A program made the translations under genes and the position numbers. The notes under the pieces were generated by a model, which searched no databases, was not told where the DNA came from, and saw only the letters and a list, made by a program, of their open reading frames with translations. Of a stretch of 64,000 nt of DNA, positions 25,205 through 37,735 are shown one piece after another. Source of the DNA: Erythrophleum ivorense (lineage: Eukaryota > Streptophyta > Magnoliopsida > Fabales > Fabaceae); contig JAIUCV010000009.1 in assembly GCA_026724425.1 (NCBI GenBank), positions 23,949,846-24,013,845 of the forward strand. Direction: 5' to 3'. The stretch's first letter is position 1, and each line of letters starts with the position of its first letter.

Positions 25205-27200
25205 TTTAGCCAACTCTTTCTCCTTCATCTTCCTTTCTTTTCCATGGAATTTTTGACGTGTTTGGGACTGTTTTGAAGTTAGACCAAGGAGGGGAATTTT
25301 GTGTTTGGAGAGGAAAAGACAACCAAGGGAAGAATCATCCAAGAAACTAAGGAAAAGCAAGGTAAAATCTCTTTCCCATAGTAGCTTTTCTTTATCCCTT
25401 TTCATTGCATGTTCGGCCAGCCTAGGGAGGGACAAGAGCACTTGGATTTTGGGTAGAACCAAGAATGAATCCTAGAAAATTGAGTGTAGGGAACGAGATT
25501 ATGCAAAGAAAATTAACAAATAACTATGAAAATTCAAGATAACAAGGTTAGGGATCCAAAGATGTAGCTAAAAATATAAATTGATGCAATTGTTTTTAGG
25601 CCTAATTTAACATTTGTATGAGCTCTAGAGACTCTTAGGAACCTCCCTACATGCTTCTCCCATCAAAGAAAGCAAAGCAACTCCAAGTGTGTTAAAAGGA
25701 GAGCATGTATTGGCCTAGCATGGAAGAGGGACCTAAGAGTGGTTTTAATTTCAATTAAGCTTGAATTTTAGTCATATATGATGGAAGAGAATGAGAGGAA
25801 GCCTTAGAAAAATTTTAGAAGCTATAGAAAGTGAGAGTATCATAGGTTTCATATTATGGCTTAAAGAAGCAACACTTAGCTAAGCTCCTTGATTTGATTG
25901 TGTGATGACTCTAAAAGGCCTAAAAGGAGTCAAGAATCATAAATGAATGAAGAGAATGGAGCAAAGATTATGTTTCCATAGGGTTGCTTCATTAAGTGCA
26001 TTATAGAACCATAAAAGAGCCATATGAACCACCTAGTTTTTCTAATGAGCGTGTAGCTCTAGAAATTGGTTCAAGAGTGCAATTGGCTTCCATATGATGT
26101 GTCTAGGCCAAGAGAAACAAGCCCTACCTTCTTATGCGCGTGTGGCCAAGGAAGAGAAATCCAATCAAAGAGGAAAAGTTTGCAATTGCAACAAAGGTAG
26201 CTCTCTCTACTTTCTCTCATACATGGATGAATGCTGGCTTGTCTTTAAATATGTGTATGTATATTTTAAACCATGAGAAAATGTCTTAGCATGTATCTAG
26301 ATGTCATGGTACCATGATGTTGCACTATGTTTTCAAATAATATCTCTTGACTTTGCTTTGGTTTGCTTAAGTGTGGTGAAGTCAATAACCCTCTAACCTT
26401 GGTGAGGATGAGTCAAGAACCCTCAAGAATGGTTGATACCAAGTTTAAAGTCTCCTAAGAGTAAGGCTTAGCTCAAGGCCTTTAAGGAAAAGGGTGAAGC
26501 AACTCTAAAATCTTTGCAGAGAATAGGTGAGGCTGATCCACTTACTTGGAAAGCCTATATATGCTTTGTATGACTTTTAAAGTGCCAAGAATGATTCTTG
26601 AATGATTACATGTTCCATAATGTGCATGCATACATTTCTAGACTTGTTTTGCATTCTATATGTGTGATTGAAAGGGAGAAGAGCTATTGGAATTCCTAGA
26701 ATCTCATTCCTTCCTCCCTAGATGTCTAACATGTCTGGGTGGACCAAATGAGCCAAAGAATGGAAGCCATCAAGCCTAGAGAATGAAGATTGACAACAAA
26801 GTGTGGAAAATTGCTATTACGTAGCCTTATGAGTGGCATGTGTTGTAATCCATTATTGTGTATGTTTTATGACTTCATGAACATGTATAAATATGTAAAT
26901 ATATCATGTATGTATAAGATTTAGTAGACCATTTTGGTTTTTTCCCACGTGCTCAAGTGGCCATTGTTGTCATAAAAGCAATTATGGACCATTTGGACCG
27001 TATATGAGACACAAAATGAGTTTTTTTGCAACCCAATGTCAAGATTTGCCAAATGAATAAATTTTTCCATGAAATTTGGCATCCAAATAGGTGTAATCCA
27101 GAGCTTTTGGGAAGTCAAAGACTAGATTATTTGGAGCTCTGTGGAATTAATTATGATTTTTCAAATTTGTCATTTTTCTGTTGTTCTTATGCAAACACCC
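25205..27200 (+). repeat. Second copy of the partial tandem duplication
   Basis: Repeats 17813-19551 and 24802-25172 of the first copy. It lacks the nested solo LTR 19552-24796 and has lost the stretch corresponding to about 24802-24908 at the junction near 26925. It then continues into the 3' end of the LTR, which finishes at 27837. Confidence 0.65.
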
Positions 27201-27837
27201 TTCATATGGTCAGTTCCTTGGGCTATGTCATTCAAGGGCCAAATGCTATCCCATGCTTATGGAATTTTACAAGAATAAACTAGACATGATAAGATTTTCA
27301 TGGCCACCAAGATCACCCCAATTGGACATCTGATAAGAAAGATATCAATTTTTGAAGTTGCAGGATAGTACTAGTAGTGATACACAACCTTTGGTACTGT
27401 TTGATCAATTTCCAATAGCTAAGCATCCCTATTGTGGTCTAGAATTAGTTTTAGCATAAAGTAGACATCTTTAGCTTTTTAGAATAGTATAGTGTGCTTG
27501 TGTTTGATTTTTCTAGAATTAGTTATGATTTTTCAAAATTCATGATAGAATTTTGGAATTCCAACTCGAGGCTGCACACTATATTTTCATGTATACCATC
27601 CACTTGCATGAGTTCTAGGCCACTTCTTGAAATGGTTTTGAGTTATAATTGTGTATTTAAATATGAGAATGAGATGAATGAGTTCATATGGCCCACAGGA
27701 TATTGAATGCAAAATTTATGCATGACGCAACGCAATTGTATTGATTATTTCAATGCCTTTTCTTTGAGAATTCTATGAAATCCAAGGAAGTGAACTTACA
27801 TATGATATGAAATGAGCCTAGTAGTTATGGTGTTACA

Positions 27838-30243
27838 ATATCAGTGGTCAATTAGGATTAATGTGAGATCTCAATCTTCAATCTAGATTTTGCTGATGTC
27901 ATTGCTTTAAAATGCATGCATCTTTCATAAACTTTCTTACATACGATGCCACACCTAGTTCGCGTGGCCAAAAGTTATGAAAATGTCACTGTTTAGAAAA
28001 ATTCACTGATGAGTTCTTCTATTGGTCCTATCATACCTAGCTATTTAGCTCATAATGGGCATTTTTCCATAATTACACAATATTCACTACACCTTTGGTA
28101 GAAAAAATCGGTCCATTTACAGGTCGTATGGGGCTATAGGGGTCCAAATTTGATTCTTTCTCTTCCTTTATTCATTTTCATCAAAACCAACTTTGTCTAG
28201 ATCTATTTTATCATTATTAGCTCATGGGATACCCTAGAAGAGTCACAAAACTGAAATGACAGTCTCCATAATTCTACACTAATTTTGAAAATTCATAACT
28301 TAGGCTACAAAATGTTGATTTGCGCAAATTAGCTGTCTATGGAAAGTTTAGAATGTGAACTACATGTTGTAACAATTTCAAGCAAATCTATGTTTGTTTG
28401 GCCTACAAAAGTCCAATGGTACAATAACTGACTCGAAATATAAATAGTAATAGGCTTATATATTAGACCCCAAATAAAAAAATGCATAACTTTTGCTACA
28501 CAACTCTGATTTATACAAACTTAATGGCTACAGAAAGCTTATAATGTCAACAATATGCCTGTTGAATTTTATGAGCATTGGAGTTCCTTTGAATAGTCAA
28601 ATACACAAAATATCATAACTAACTATATAAATAATACCAAGGGGCTAATTGAAAAATTTACAAAATTTCAAAAATTTATGAAATATTTTGTACAATTCCA
28701 AAAGTTTTGGTTCTTCACTTGTTAGAAAACTCTACTAAGGTTCCAAATGCATGCTGAATCTTAGACTCAAATTAGGTCATTTAGACCACTTTTGACATTG
28801 GAGTTGTTTAGGCCTCTTTTAAGACCAAACTTGGGATCAATTTGGATTATTATCGTACATTCACATGCTCATACTTTTACACATGGTCTCATTGTCATAC
28901 ATAGAAAATATGCATGGTTTGACATCACACATCATTAAGAATACAAAAGAGAGGTCACACTACTCCATATGCTAAAATTTTACATATGTAGCACTTCTAA
29001 TACCACTTTTCTAACATCTAAGTCTTTTTAATGTCCTTACCTTGATTTGGTGGCCCTAAAATAGTTAGTGGGAGCATGGGGGGTGAGATTCTGGAGGAAT
29101 CTCAGTAGCCAATCTCAACGAATTTAATGCACATAAGAATACCATGAGGAAATACAATGCATGTGGTGCAAAAATGCTATGTCTATGCATCATGTGAGTC
29201 AAATGCATCATATAGCATAAAAACTTATTCATTCTCAAGCCATGGGATCATTTCTAGGCTTAACTAATCTTAAACCAAGGCTAAGAAAGAGTTACTATGC
29301 TCAATTCCATGCCTTAGGGAGCTAGGAGCCATCTTATTGCCTTTCCATACATATATAGAACATTTGGAAAACATAATGAAACAAAACTCATGAAAGCATC
29401 AAGCAACAACACACATAAGCATTTAAACTCAATTAAGCATTCAAATGCATGCAAGAAAGGGAGATGAAGCTACCTTAGAACTTGTGGAAGCTCAAATGCC
29501 CCTAACCCTCTTGATCTAGCTTTTTTTCTTGGCTTTCTCTCATTTGGCAACTACACTTAAAATATGTTTGAGCTAAATAGACCTATCCAAGCCTTTCTTC
29601 CACCTTCTTTCTCCTCATTCTTAGACAACACGAGGTGCTGGTCTAAAACCTTCAAGGTTGATTTTGGGGAGTTGGAGATGTGGTTGACCTAATATAAGAA
29701 GGAAATGAAGTGTTTCAAATATTTTACTAAATTTCCATTATTCCTTTCCACTTCACTTCCTTTGTTTATACTCGTTTTAACTTCATTTTGAAAATCATCT
29801 TTTGCATATGAAAATTTAAGTCCACTAGGTATTAAAAACATTTACTTTCAAATTTATGGGATTCGAAACCATATTGAATCATCCAGTCAAAGTTCGAGTC
29901 AATTGGTGGTCTAAATTATACACCGAAGGGTTTTGACCATTCTAGGAATTCCTATGGTTTTTAAGGCCTCTAAGAACCCTGGGAAACTCAATTTTATGAT
30001 TTAAAACTTCCTCTTTTAAGTTTCTGAAAAGTAACACAAAATTATGATTTTGCCACTGCCTTTTCGGTTAAATTTATTTAGCCATTTGGGCTTTGGTTTT
30101 AACCCGTCTTAAGCCTTATATTCTCTTTTCTAGATGACTAATTTATTATTCAATTCTTACTTAACCTTATTTCTTTTTATTCTGAAGTCTTCCTTAAGTA
30201 CCTCATCGGCTCCAATTCAGTTTTAGGAAGACTAGATATTACA
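27838..30243 (-). mobile_element. Divergent family A-like LTR, minus strand
   Basis: The right end, reverse-complemented, starts TGTAATATCTAGTCTTCC, close to the A start at 4041. Moving left, the A order of blocks is kept: a segment like the AAGCCTTAAGACGGG leader, a pyrimidine-rich part, the hairpin at 29084-29104 and then repeated GAAAATTCATAAC-type sequence at 28250-28680. Similarity to the other copies is clearly lower. The left terminus is not recognisable, so 27838 is only where the neighbouring LTR ends. No target duplication was found. Confidence 0.55.
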
Positions 30244-30930
30244 GGTCCTCTGGTCAAGTTATTATGTCCTCTGCAATTAATTTGAACTTTGGAGTTAGGT
30301 TCAACTCTATATAAGCTTTTAACTATCTAGTATTATTTCTAATCCTAGTGATCTCTAAAAATTACGAAACAAATTTTATAATTTTTCACGCATTATTTCC
30401 TAACTATTGGTATAAAATTCATGCCAATTCTTAATACTTTACCCATCTAAAAAATTCATTAAAGCCTATCTAGGTGAAAAATGACAATTTTGCCCTTGGA
30501 CCCTATTTGGTTCTCAAAATTTCTATAGATCCTATTAATCTTATATTCGTCAAGTATAAAGTTATTTCACTCTAATTGATTAAATTCAAAATAAAATAAA
30601 TTCATTCCATAAAATATTAAATAATTTGAAAATCTTAATTTTTAGGGTTGTTAAGCATTTAATGCCAAGGTTAGCCCTTTAATATAAAATATAGACTTGA
30701 AAATATGCAAAGAGGTTAAATCTTTTTTTTCTTTCCTTATTACACTATAAACTTAAGGGTTATACAGCTTGGCCATGTGAATTCACACAGTTCATGTTGT
30801 GTGATGTTGCTAACACACAACCTAAACCCAAGAAGCACACAACCACCTTGTGTGATCTTACACAGGCTGTGTAATTCCACCTTATATCTTACCTCAAATT
30901 TTCAACCTTTTCTCTGTAATTTTACATAGC
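30244..30930. other. Non-coding, probably old LTR remnant
   Basis: AT-rich DNA with no reading frame of note. Around 30760-30885 there is a cluster of CACACAG/CTGTGTGA-type segments (for example ATTCACACAGTTC and TTACACAGGCTGTGTAATTCC), similar in arrangement to the palindrome clusters of LTRs B and C. The sequence continues at 33849-33985 after the B solo LTR. It may be a decayed LTR of another gypsy family; no ends were found. Confidence 0.4.
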
Positions 30931-30935
30931 AACAT

Positions 30936-33843
30936 TGTAACACCTTCATTTCTAGCTCATACCCATCATGCCTTATATGCTCATATACATATGGGAGCAT
31001 AAAAGGGAGATCATTTGCTTTGGGTTCATATTCTTTCTCACATGGCATCATGCATGGGTAGACATTCACTTTAGTGTCACATGGACCGGGTGAGCTCTTT
31101 CTATGCATCCTTATGTTTAATTGCACTATTAAGACTCATTTCAATCCCAAAAATATGCTTTAAACCCATGGAAAGCAAAGAAGGTTATGAGACATGAATA
31201 TTCAATTTTGGCCATACTTGGCCTCATTCCTGGGCAAAGTTTGAAAATTCATAACTAAATCGAGAAAAATTGAAAACATGTGACCTTGGTCATTCTGAAA
31301 ATCTTAGGACGTCTACTTCATCCTAAAAATATGTGCAAGTCATAACATCCCACACACAGGACGTTTGACACGCAAAATCATCTGAAGGTCGGAGGGGGCT
31401 CTGCTACTATCACAGTTTACTGATATGGACTTCAAATATTTTTAACTAATTCCAAAAAAATCCACTGCATGAAAATGATATCACTATAGAAATATGTGAA
31501 TGTTAACTATAGAGGAAAAATGTCTCCAGATCAATTCATCAAACCAAACTCCCGGAAACCGATGAAACAGTACCTCGGGTCTAGTAGGATGACTGATGCT
31601 GGGCAGGAATTTCAAAAATACATATCTTCCTCTCTAGACCTCCAAATGATGTGTTTCCAGTTGCTACAAGTCACTGTGACTGTCTAGTTTTTGTTTATAA
31701 AATTTCGTAGTCATTGGATCACGTTTGCCCCTCGGATGACACAATTCCATAACTGACCAAATGAACAGTGTTTCTGAAAATCCGAAATTCTGATATCAAC
31801 TTTGAAAAATCATAGAAAATTCTACAGACGTCCAAATGACTTGATCTTTAGCTTCCCAAAAAAATCTAGACAAGATCTAGTCACATACCAAATTTCAAGG
31901 CAAGAGGATGTCATTTGGTCAGACTTGACATCAAGGGCAAAATGACCCAATTCATGTGTTAAATGAGGGCTATTGAGACCTAACTTGGCTTCTCCTACCT
32001 CTAAGACTCTATGAGCACATGAAAAAGCATTAATATATGCTATCAAACATGACCCAAGTGTCAAACAACCCAGATTTAAGAAAATCACTCTCCCACATCC
32101 ACTTATACACCCATGTGGCCAATGCTAAAATCATGTTTTTCATACAAACTTGCTACGTCATTCAAAATGGTGCTCTTTATCATACATATATGGTAAATAC
32201 ATTCATTTACAAGTATTCCTAGGTGCTACATCATGTACATCGATAATTTACACCACTTGACTTAACTACAAAATAAATACAAAGGCTCTTTTACAAGCTC
32301 TTCATTGAATTCCTTAGCTTCAAGCTTGGTGGCTCCCATCTCTTGCCTCACTTGGTGCACCTAGCATATCGGGATGGTAGAGAGGGGGAGTGAGATTCAA
32401 AGAATCTCAATAGTTCATCTCTCATTCAATCATACACACAAAGCATGCAAACAAGTCTCACAATGTATGCATGGGTATGTTAGCATATAAAATCATCATA
32501 AAAGCATTTGCAACATCTGAGTTGGCCATACATAAAAGGGAACATTTTCAACATGTGAGTAGGCCATACATAACATATAAAAGCTTGCCAAGTAAATGGA
32601 TTATCCCCACCCACTCACTTGTGGATTTTGGACTTGCCTCACCCATTCTCTAAGAGGTCCTTAGACTCAACCCTTACTCTTTGGGAGTCAACCTCACTTT
32701 TGGGAGACTCTTTACTTTGCCTCAACCAACTTGAGGGTTTTTGGCTCATCCTCACCATGGCTAGAGGGTTATTGGATTTTCGATACTCAAGCAAATCCAA
32801 ACAATTACAAAAAACATCATTGAAATACATAAGGTATCATCATGCTAGCATACTTCTCATGGTTTAAAACATACATACACACAAGCAAGACAATGTAAGC
32901 ACACATCTTATGCATGAGAGAAGGTGGAGAGAGCTACCTTATTGGCTATTCACAACTTTCCCTTTCAATTTGCCTCCTCCCTTGTGGTTTTCACAATCAC
33001 CTCTAGATGGGAGTGCTTCTCTTGAGCCTAACCACACAAGAAACATGGAATTACTCTCTTAATACTTTATTCATAAGCTAGGGATTTCTTTCTAGTAAAC
33101 CCTACTAAGCATATAAGAGCTAAGGGTTCTTTCTCTCACTAAAAACTCATCAGCTCTCCTTCCTCTCTCAAGCTCTCAAGAAAGGAAGCAAGGGAGAATT
33201 AAAGATATGTGAGTCTTGGTCTTCTTCCAGAGGGGTTTTCTACTCTCCCTCCTCTGAACCAAGCTCAAAACATGGCTACTTTAACTACCAAAACCGTAGG
33301 AAGAGAGGATAAGGAGAGAATAACAACATGCTAAGAGGAAAGCCATGGAAATCTTTACCTTTTCTTGTTCTTCCTTCCTCCTCTAGGCTTCTCTCTCTCT
33401 CCTCCGCCCTTTTCTCTATCTCGAAGGGAGCTTAAGTTGGTTACAGAGTGAAAGAAGGAGTTGGGACGTTTTAAAAAGTCAAATCCTCTTTTTTCACATT
33501 TTTTCGGACTAACCTTCGCTATAGCGAGCCATAACCCTTGCTACGGCGAGCTCGTGTCAGTCCCAGACCCCTGTTTTGGCTATGGCGCTCGCTACAGCAA
33601 GCTACGCCCTGGTTTTTGTATGGGATGCCCGCACTCGCTATAGCTAGAAGCATTTTCGCTATAGCGAGAAGGCACTCTCGCTATAGCTAGACCATTTCTC
33701 GCTATAGCAAACAGGTACATTCGCTATAGCTAAGCTGTAGCTAGCAGACTTAGAAAATTTTTAGCCCTTCGAAAATTTTTAGCTTTTCTTTTCTTTTTCT
33801 TTTTCCTTTCTTTCTTTCTTTTCTCTTTTTCCTGGTTGTTACA
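30936..33843 (-). mobile_element. Family B solo LTR (TSD AACAT)
   Basis: Read on the minus strand, it begins TGTAACAACCAGG at 33843 and ends AAGGTGTTACA at 30936. AACAT flanks it at 30931-30935 and 33844-33848. The TGTAACAACC start is the one next to the chromovirus polypurine tract at 59677, which links B to that element. A cluster of TCGCTATAGCGA palindromes lies at 33515-33740, about 100-330 bases from its 5' end. The hairpin is at 32391-32409. The 2908-base element has no interior. Confidence 0.9.
33515..33740 (-). repeat. TCGCTATAGCGA palindrome cluster in LTR B
   Basis: At least eight full or partial copies of the self-complementary core CTCGCTATAGCGAG in about 225 bases, for example at 33516-33528, with variants such as CGCTACGGCGAG and CGCTATAGCTAG. 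The same cluster sits at 45431-45680 and, twice and inverted, at 58975-59180 and 59415-59615. Confidence 0.85.
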
Positions 33844-33848
33844 AACAT

Positions 33849-33985
33849 GTCACCAAATACATATTATAACATTCGTTTAAGGCTTAATTAAAAGCTAGTC
33901 CTTTTAGAAAATTTCTATAGACATTTATAGTTTAATGTAAGGTATAAACTTGATAAAAATCTATACATCAATCATAGGTATAATT
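33849..33985. other. Continuation of the old remnant left of the B insertion
   Basis: Short AT-rich stretch between the B solo LTR and the next A LTR; nothing recognisable. Confidence 0.4.
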
Positions 33986-36900
33986 TGTTATCTAGCCTAT
34001 CTCATTTCATTCCAAGCTAATTTCCTTGAACAAGCACAAGTTTCCTAAGAAAACATCATTAAAATAATAGGTTATTTTGCATTACGTCGAGGATAAAATT
34101 TTCATTTCGTATCCCGTGGACTATATGAACTCATTTATCTCATTATCCTATTTAATTACACACATACAACTCAAAACCATCTCAAAACGTGGCCAAAAAC
34201 CCTAGCTCATAGACCATATACATAAAAATTACATGTGCAGCCTTAGGTTAGTGTGCCAAGTTTTTGTTATGAACTTTGAAAAATCAAAACTAATTCTAGG
34301 ATGTGCAATTTATGCTACAAATAAGTCCAGACCAAAACAGGGATTCTAGCCACTAGAAATTGATAGAACAATACCCAAACTCATCTAGCACTATTGATAC
34401 TATCATAGAATTTCAAAAATTCATATCTCCCTACTCAGACATCCAATTAGGGTGATCTTGGTGGCTATAGAATGCTTACCATGCCTCGTTTATACTTGTA
34501 AAATTTCATGAGCATTGATCACCATTGGTCCCTCAATGACATAGGAGAATAGACTAACCATATGAACAATAATTATACCAGAACAACTAAAATTTGGCAA
34601 CTTTGAAAATTCATAATTAATTCCACAAAGTTTCAAATAATCTGGCTTTTAGCTTCCTAAAAAGCTCCAGATAATATCTATATGCATGGCAAATTTCATG
34701 AAGAAATTCGTTCATTTGTTTAGATTGTGCTATGGGGTTGCAAAATGGCTCTTTTATGCTTCTTAAAAGGTCATAAAAGGGTAATTTTTACTTCCAAGGC
34801 TTTCATGGCCACTTGAGCACATGGGAGGACACCAAAATGGTCTATTAAACATGTCTCAAAGGTGTACAAACCTAGATTTCATAAACTCACTCTTTCACCC
34901 AAAGGTATACACAAGAATACATAGGCTTATCCTTGTTATTCAATGTCAAAATCATATAATATCATTCATATAACTCTAGTTCTCATATGTATACAATATA
35001 TCCATACATTTACAAGTATTCATGAGATTATACATCATATACAACATTAAATTACATCATATGTAATTCATATGGCTACAAAATGCACAATTTACACAAT
35101 TCTATGTCAATCTCCTTCCTTTATGCTTGGTGGCTCCCATTCCTTGGCTCACTCGATCCACCTAGACATGTTAGGCAAATGGGGAGGAAGGAATAAGATT
35201 ATAAGAATCCTAATAGCTTTTCTCCCTTTCAACCATATATAAAGAATGCAAATCCAAAACATGTTCATAAAGCATCATTTAAGTGCATAACATAATATCA
35301 TGATACCATGGCATATAAATACACGCTAAAACATCTTTCATGGCTCAAAACATACATATACACATTCAAAGACAAGATAAACATCCACTCATGCATGAGA
35401 GAAAGAAGATAGAGCTACCTTGGTGCACAACAACACACTTTTCTCCTTGAATTTGGTTCCTCTCCCTTGACCTCACACTCACAAGGATGTGAGACTTGGT
35501 TCCTTTGGCCTAGACATACAATATGGAAGCCAATTGCACTCTTGAAAAATTTCTAAGGCCACACATTCATTTTAATAGCTAGATTATTCCTATGGCTCAT
35601 TTATGGTTCCATAATGCACTTAATGAAACAACACCCATAATCCATGATCTTGGCTCCATTCTTTCTATCCATTTATAGTTCTTAACTCCATTTAAGCCTC
35701 TTGGAGCCATCACACAATTAATTTAAGGAGCCTAACTATATGTTGTTTCTTTAAGTCATAATATGGAACCTATGATACCATCTCACTTCCAAGGCTTCCT
35801 AAAATTTTTCCAAGACTTTCTCTCATCCACTCCCATCATATATGATACAAAACCAAGCTTGGAAGAAACTAAAACACTGCCTTGATGCTCCTTCCATGCT
35901 AGGTCAAGGCTATGCTTCTTAAGGACACCAAAGGAGTTGTTTTGATTTCTTTGATGGGAGAAGCATGTGGGAGGCTCTCTTGGTGTCTTAGGAACTCACA
36001 CAAAGTCTTAGATACCTTAAATTATGGCTAGAAAGCTTCCTACAAACTAAGGTGCAAGTGAAACCCTAGGCCAAACATCTTGCAAATTAATGGTTCTTTC
36101 TTGGATTTCTTTGCATATTTTTGTTTCCCACACTCTAAATCCTAGGATTCATCCTTTGTTTGGTTCAAAAATAACTTCCTCTTGGCTGTCCATATAATGG
36201 TTGAACCATACATAAAGGGAGCAAAGAAGAAGAGGCATCAAAACTAATGGATTTACCTTGAATTCAACCTTTTCTCAAGAGCTTTCCCCTTTGCCTCGGT
36301 CCTCCTCTTAGAATTTGAATTCCACCCCTCTATTTTGCATTCAGAAAAAAAAAAACAAATCATGCACCAAAACCATGGAAAGAAAAAGGAGAAGAAGGAG
36401 AATAAGTTCAATGAAGGAAGGAGCAAGAAATTCCTTGATTTTCCATACCTTTTCCTACGCTTTTCTCTTCCTTTGAAGCTCCCTCTTGTGCACTAATTTT
36501 TGCAAAACTTATCTCTGGTCTTGGACAGAATTTAGGTTGGCCAAAAGTGAGGGAAAAGTAGGGCGCCGCCTATATATAGCTAAGGACTCTTAAGGAGCTT
36601 TTTAAAATGTCAATTTTGTCCTTCATTCTTGGCTTTTTCATTTTAGGCTCATTTCAACTCCTTTTTAAGAACCATCTTTTCCATTAAAAAATTTAGGTTC
36701 TCTAACATCTAAATAGCCTTTGCAATCACTCAAATCAGATCTAAAACTTTCCTGCATAAAAGGGTCAAAGTTCGGGTTCACCATCGTTCCAACTCGTACA
36801 CCGAAGGGGTTTTAACTATTCTGGGGGTTCCTATAGTTTTTAGGGCCTCTGAGAACCCTAGGAAACTTATTTTTCCCATTTAAAAATCCCTCCTATGATT

Positions 36901-37164
36901 TTTCCAAAAAGTGCCCAAAATTACGAATATGCCATTACGTTTCGTTGCATTTTCGTTAAATTCTATCTAGTTATTCTAACTTCGATTTCAAGGCACCTCT
37001 GACCTTGGATTCTCATTATTTAAGGTCTAGATTATCACTCTAATTTTATTGGACCTTAAATCATTCTATTTGGAGGACTTGATTTTGTATCAGGTGAATC
37101 ACGCACATTTACAGAGAAACTGGGCGTTATATTTCTCACGTTTACGGAGGTACTGAATGTTACA
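33986..37164 (-). mobile_element. Family A LTR, probably the 3' LTR of a short-interior element
   Basis: Minus-strand A LTR of about 3.2 kb whose start, reverse-complemented, is TGTAACATTCAGTACC at 37164. Its other end is a decayed TGTTAT at 33986. Directly beyond the start lies a purine run (reverse complement AAAGGGAGAAGAAA), the expected polypurine tract before a 3' LTR. The flanks TAATT and TTTCT do not match, unlike the solo LTRs in this window. I therefore infer that it is the 3' LTR of an element whose 5' LTR is at 57718. The outer GAAACGTAATG-type blocks match the rest of the family. Confidence 0.68.
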
Positions 37165-37178
37165 TTTCTTCTCCCTTT
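37165..37178 (-). other. Polypurine tract of family A element
   Basis: On the minus strand the 14 bases read AAAGGGAGAAGAAA and abut the TGTAAC start of the LTR at 37164, the position where plus-strand DNA synthesis is primed in LTR retrotransposons. Confidence 0.6.
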
Positions 37179-37735
37179 AAATAAGTTTCACCCTTAAAAT
37201 TTAAGGTATAACCTCATCTAACTTTTCTCATATACTCACTAACTAACCCTTTCTTTCCTTTCTTCCCAACTCTATTTACTTCTTTTAGAGACTAAGCTCT
37301 TCTACTAGAGGAAATTTATGTCATTAGTTTACTATATCTGATTCTCTTTTTCTGTGCCATTGCTACAGAGCCTTTGACCTGCTCTTATCATAAGGGAAAG
37401 TAGTTTCTGACATTGCATATACTTTTATACACTGGCCTATTTCTTGGGAGAGCTTATTGTTTCATATCGGATTAATCTTATCCCATTCACAGGGATTGAC
37501 TTTCCTATCTAGTGGCGTGTGCCTTGGGAGATAGTGTACTTAATATTAAACCTCCCTTATCATCTCTTAATGGCTTTCTATAAGATCTCAGTGTCTTTTT
37601 CCCTATTCATTAAGAGCCATTAGAGACTTCTGTCTGCTTATTTAACTTACTTAAATATTAGTCCACTATTTAATCTTATTCATTTTCTCACAAGCTCATC
37701 CCATGGTATTTCATCATATTTCTTTCTATTGTAGG
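37179..37735. other. Non-coding interior of the family A element, left part
   Basis: About 560 bases without a reading frame of note and without similarity, by eye, to gag or pol. It is inferred to be the 3' part of the interior of the A element; the remainder would be 57058-57717, beyond the Athila insertion. Alternatively it is old unrelated DNA. Confidence 0.45.

Larger units (their letters stand above)
3342..27837 (+). mobile_element. Outermost family A LTR of the nest, split and partly duplicated
   Basis: Host LTR of the nested block. It lacks roughly its first 60 bases: sequence matching the family begins at about 3342 with a segment equivalent to the GTAAA...GATACAAA part of other copies. 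It runs to 4040, resumes at 17813 after the 4041-17812 insertion, is broken again at 19552-24801, and ends ATGGTGTTACA at 27837. A second, partial copy of its middle begins at 25205 (AGCCAACTC...), so 25205-27200 repeats 17813-19551 plus 24802-25172. No flanking duplication is visible because the left end is truncated. It is non-coding; the short frames inside it lie in different places in the other copies. Confidence 0.78.

Noticed and set aside
33515..33740. CRISPR-like array
   Set aside because: The motifs are short palindromes with irregular spacing inside an LTR of a plant genome; no cas genes or uniform spacers exist.
33981..37169. Treating 33986-37164 as another solo LTR
   Set aside because: Its flanks TAATT and TTTCT do not match, and a purine tract adjoins its start, so a 3' LTR of a longer element fits better.
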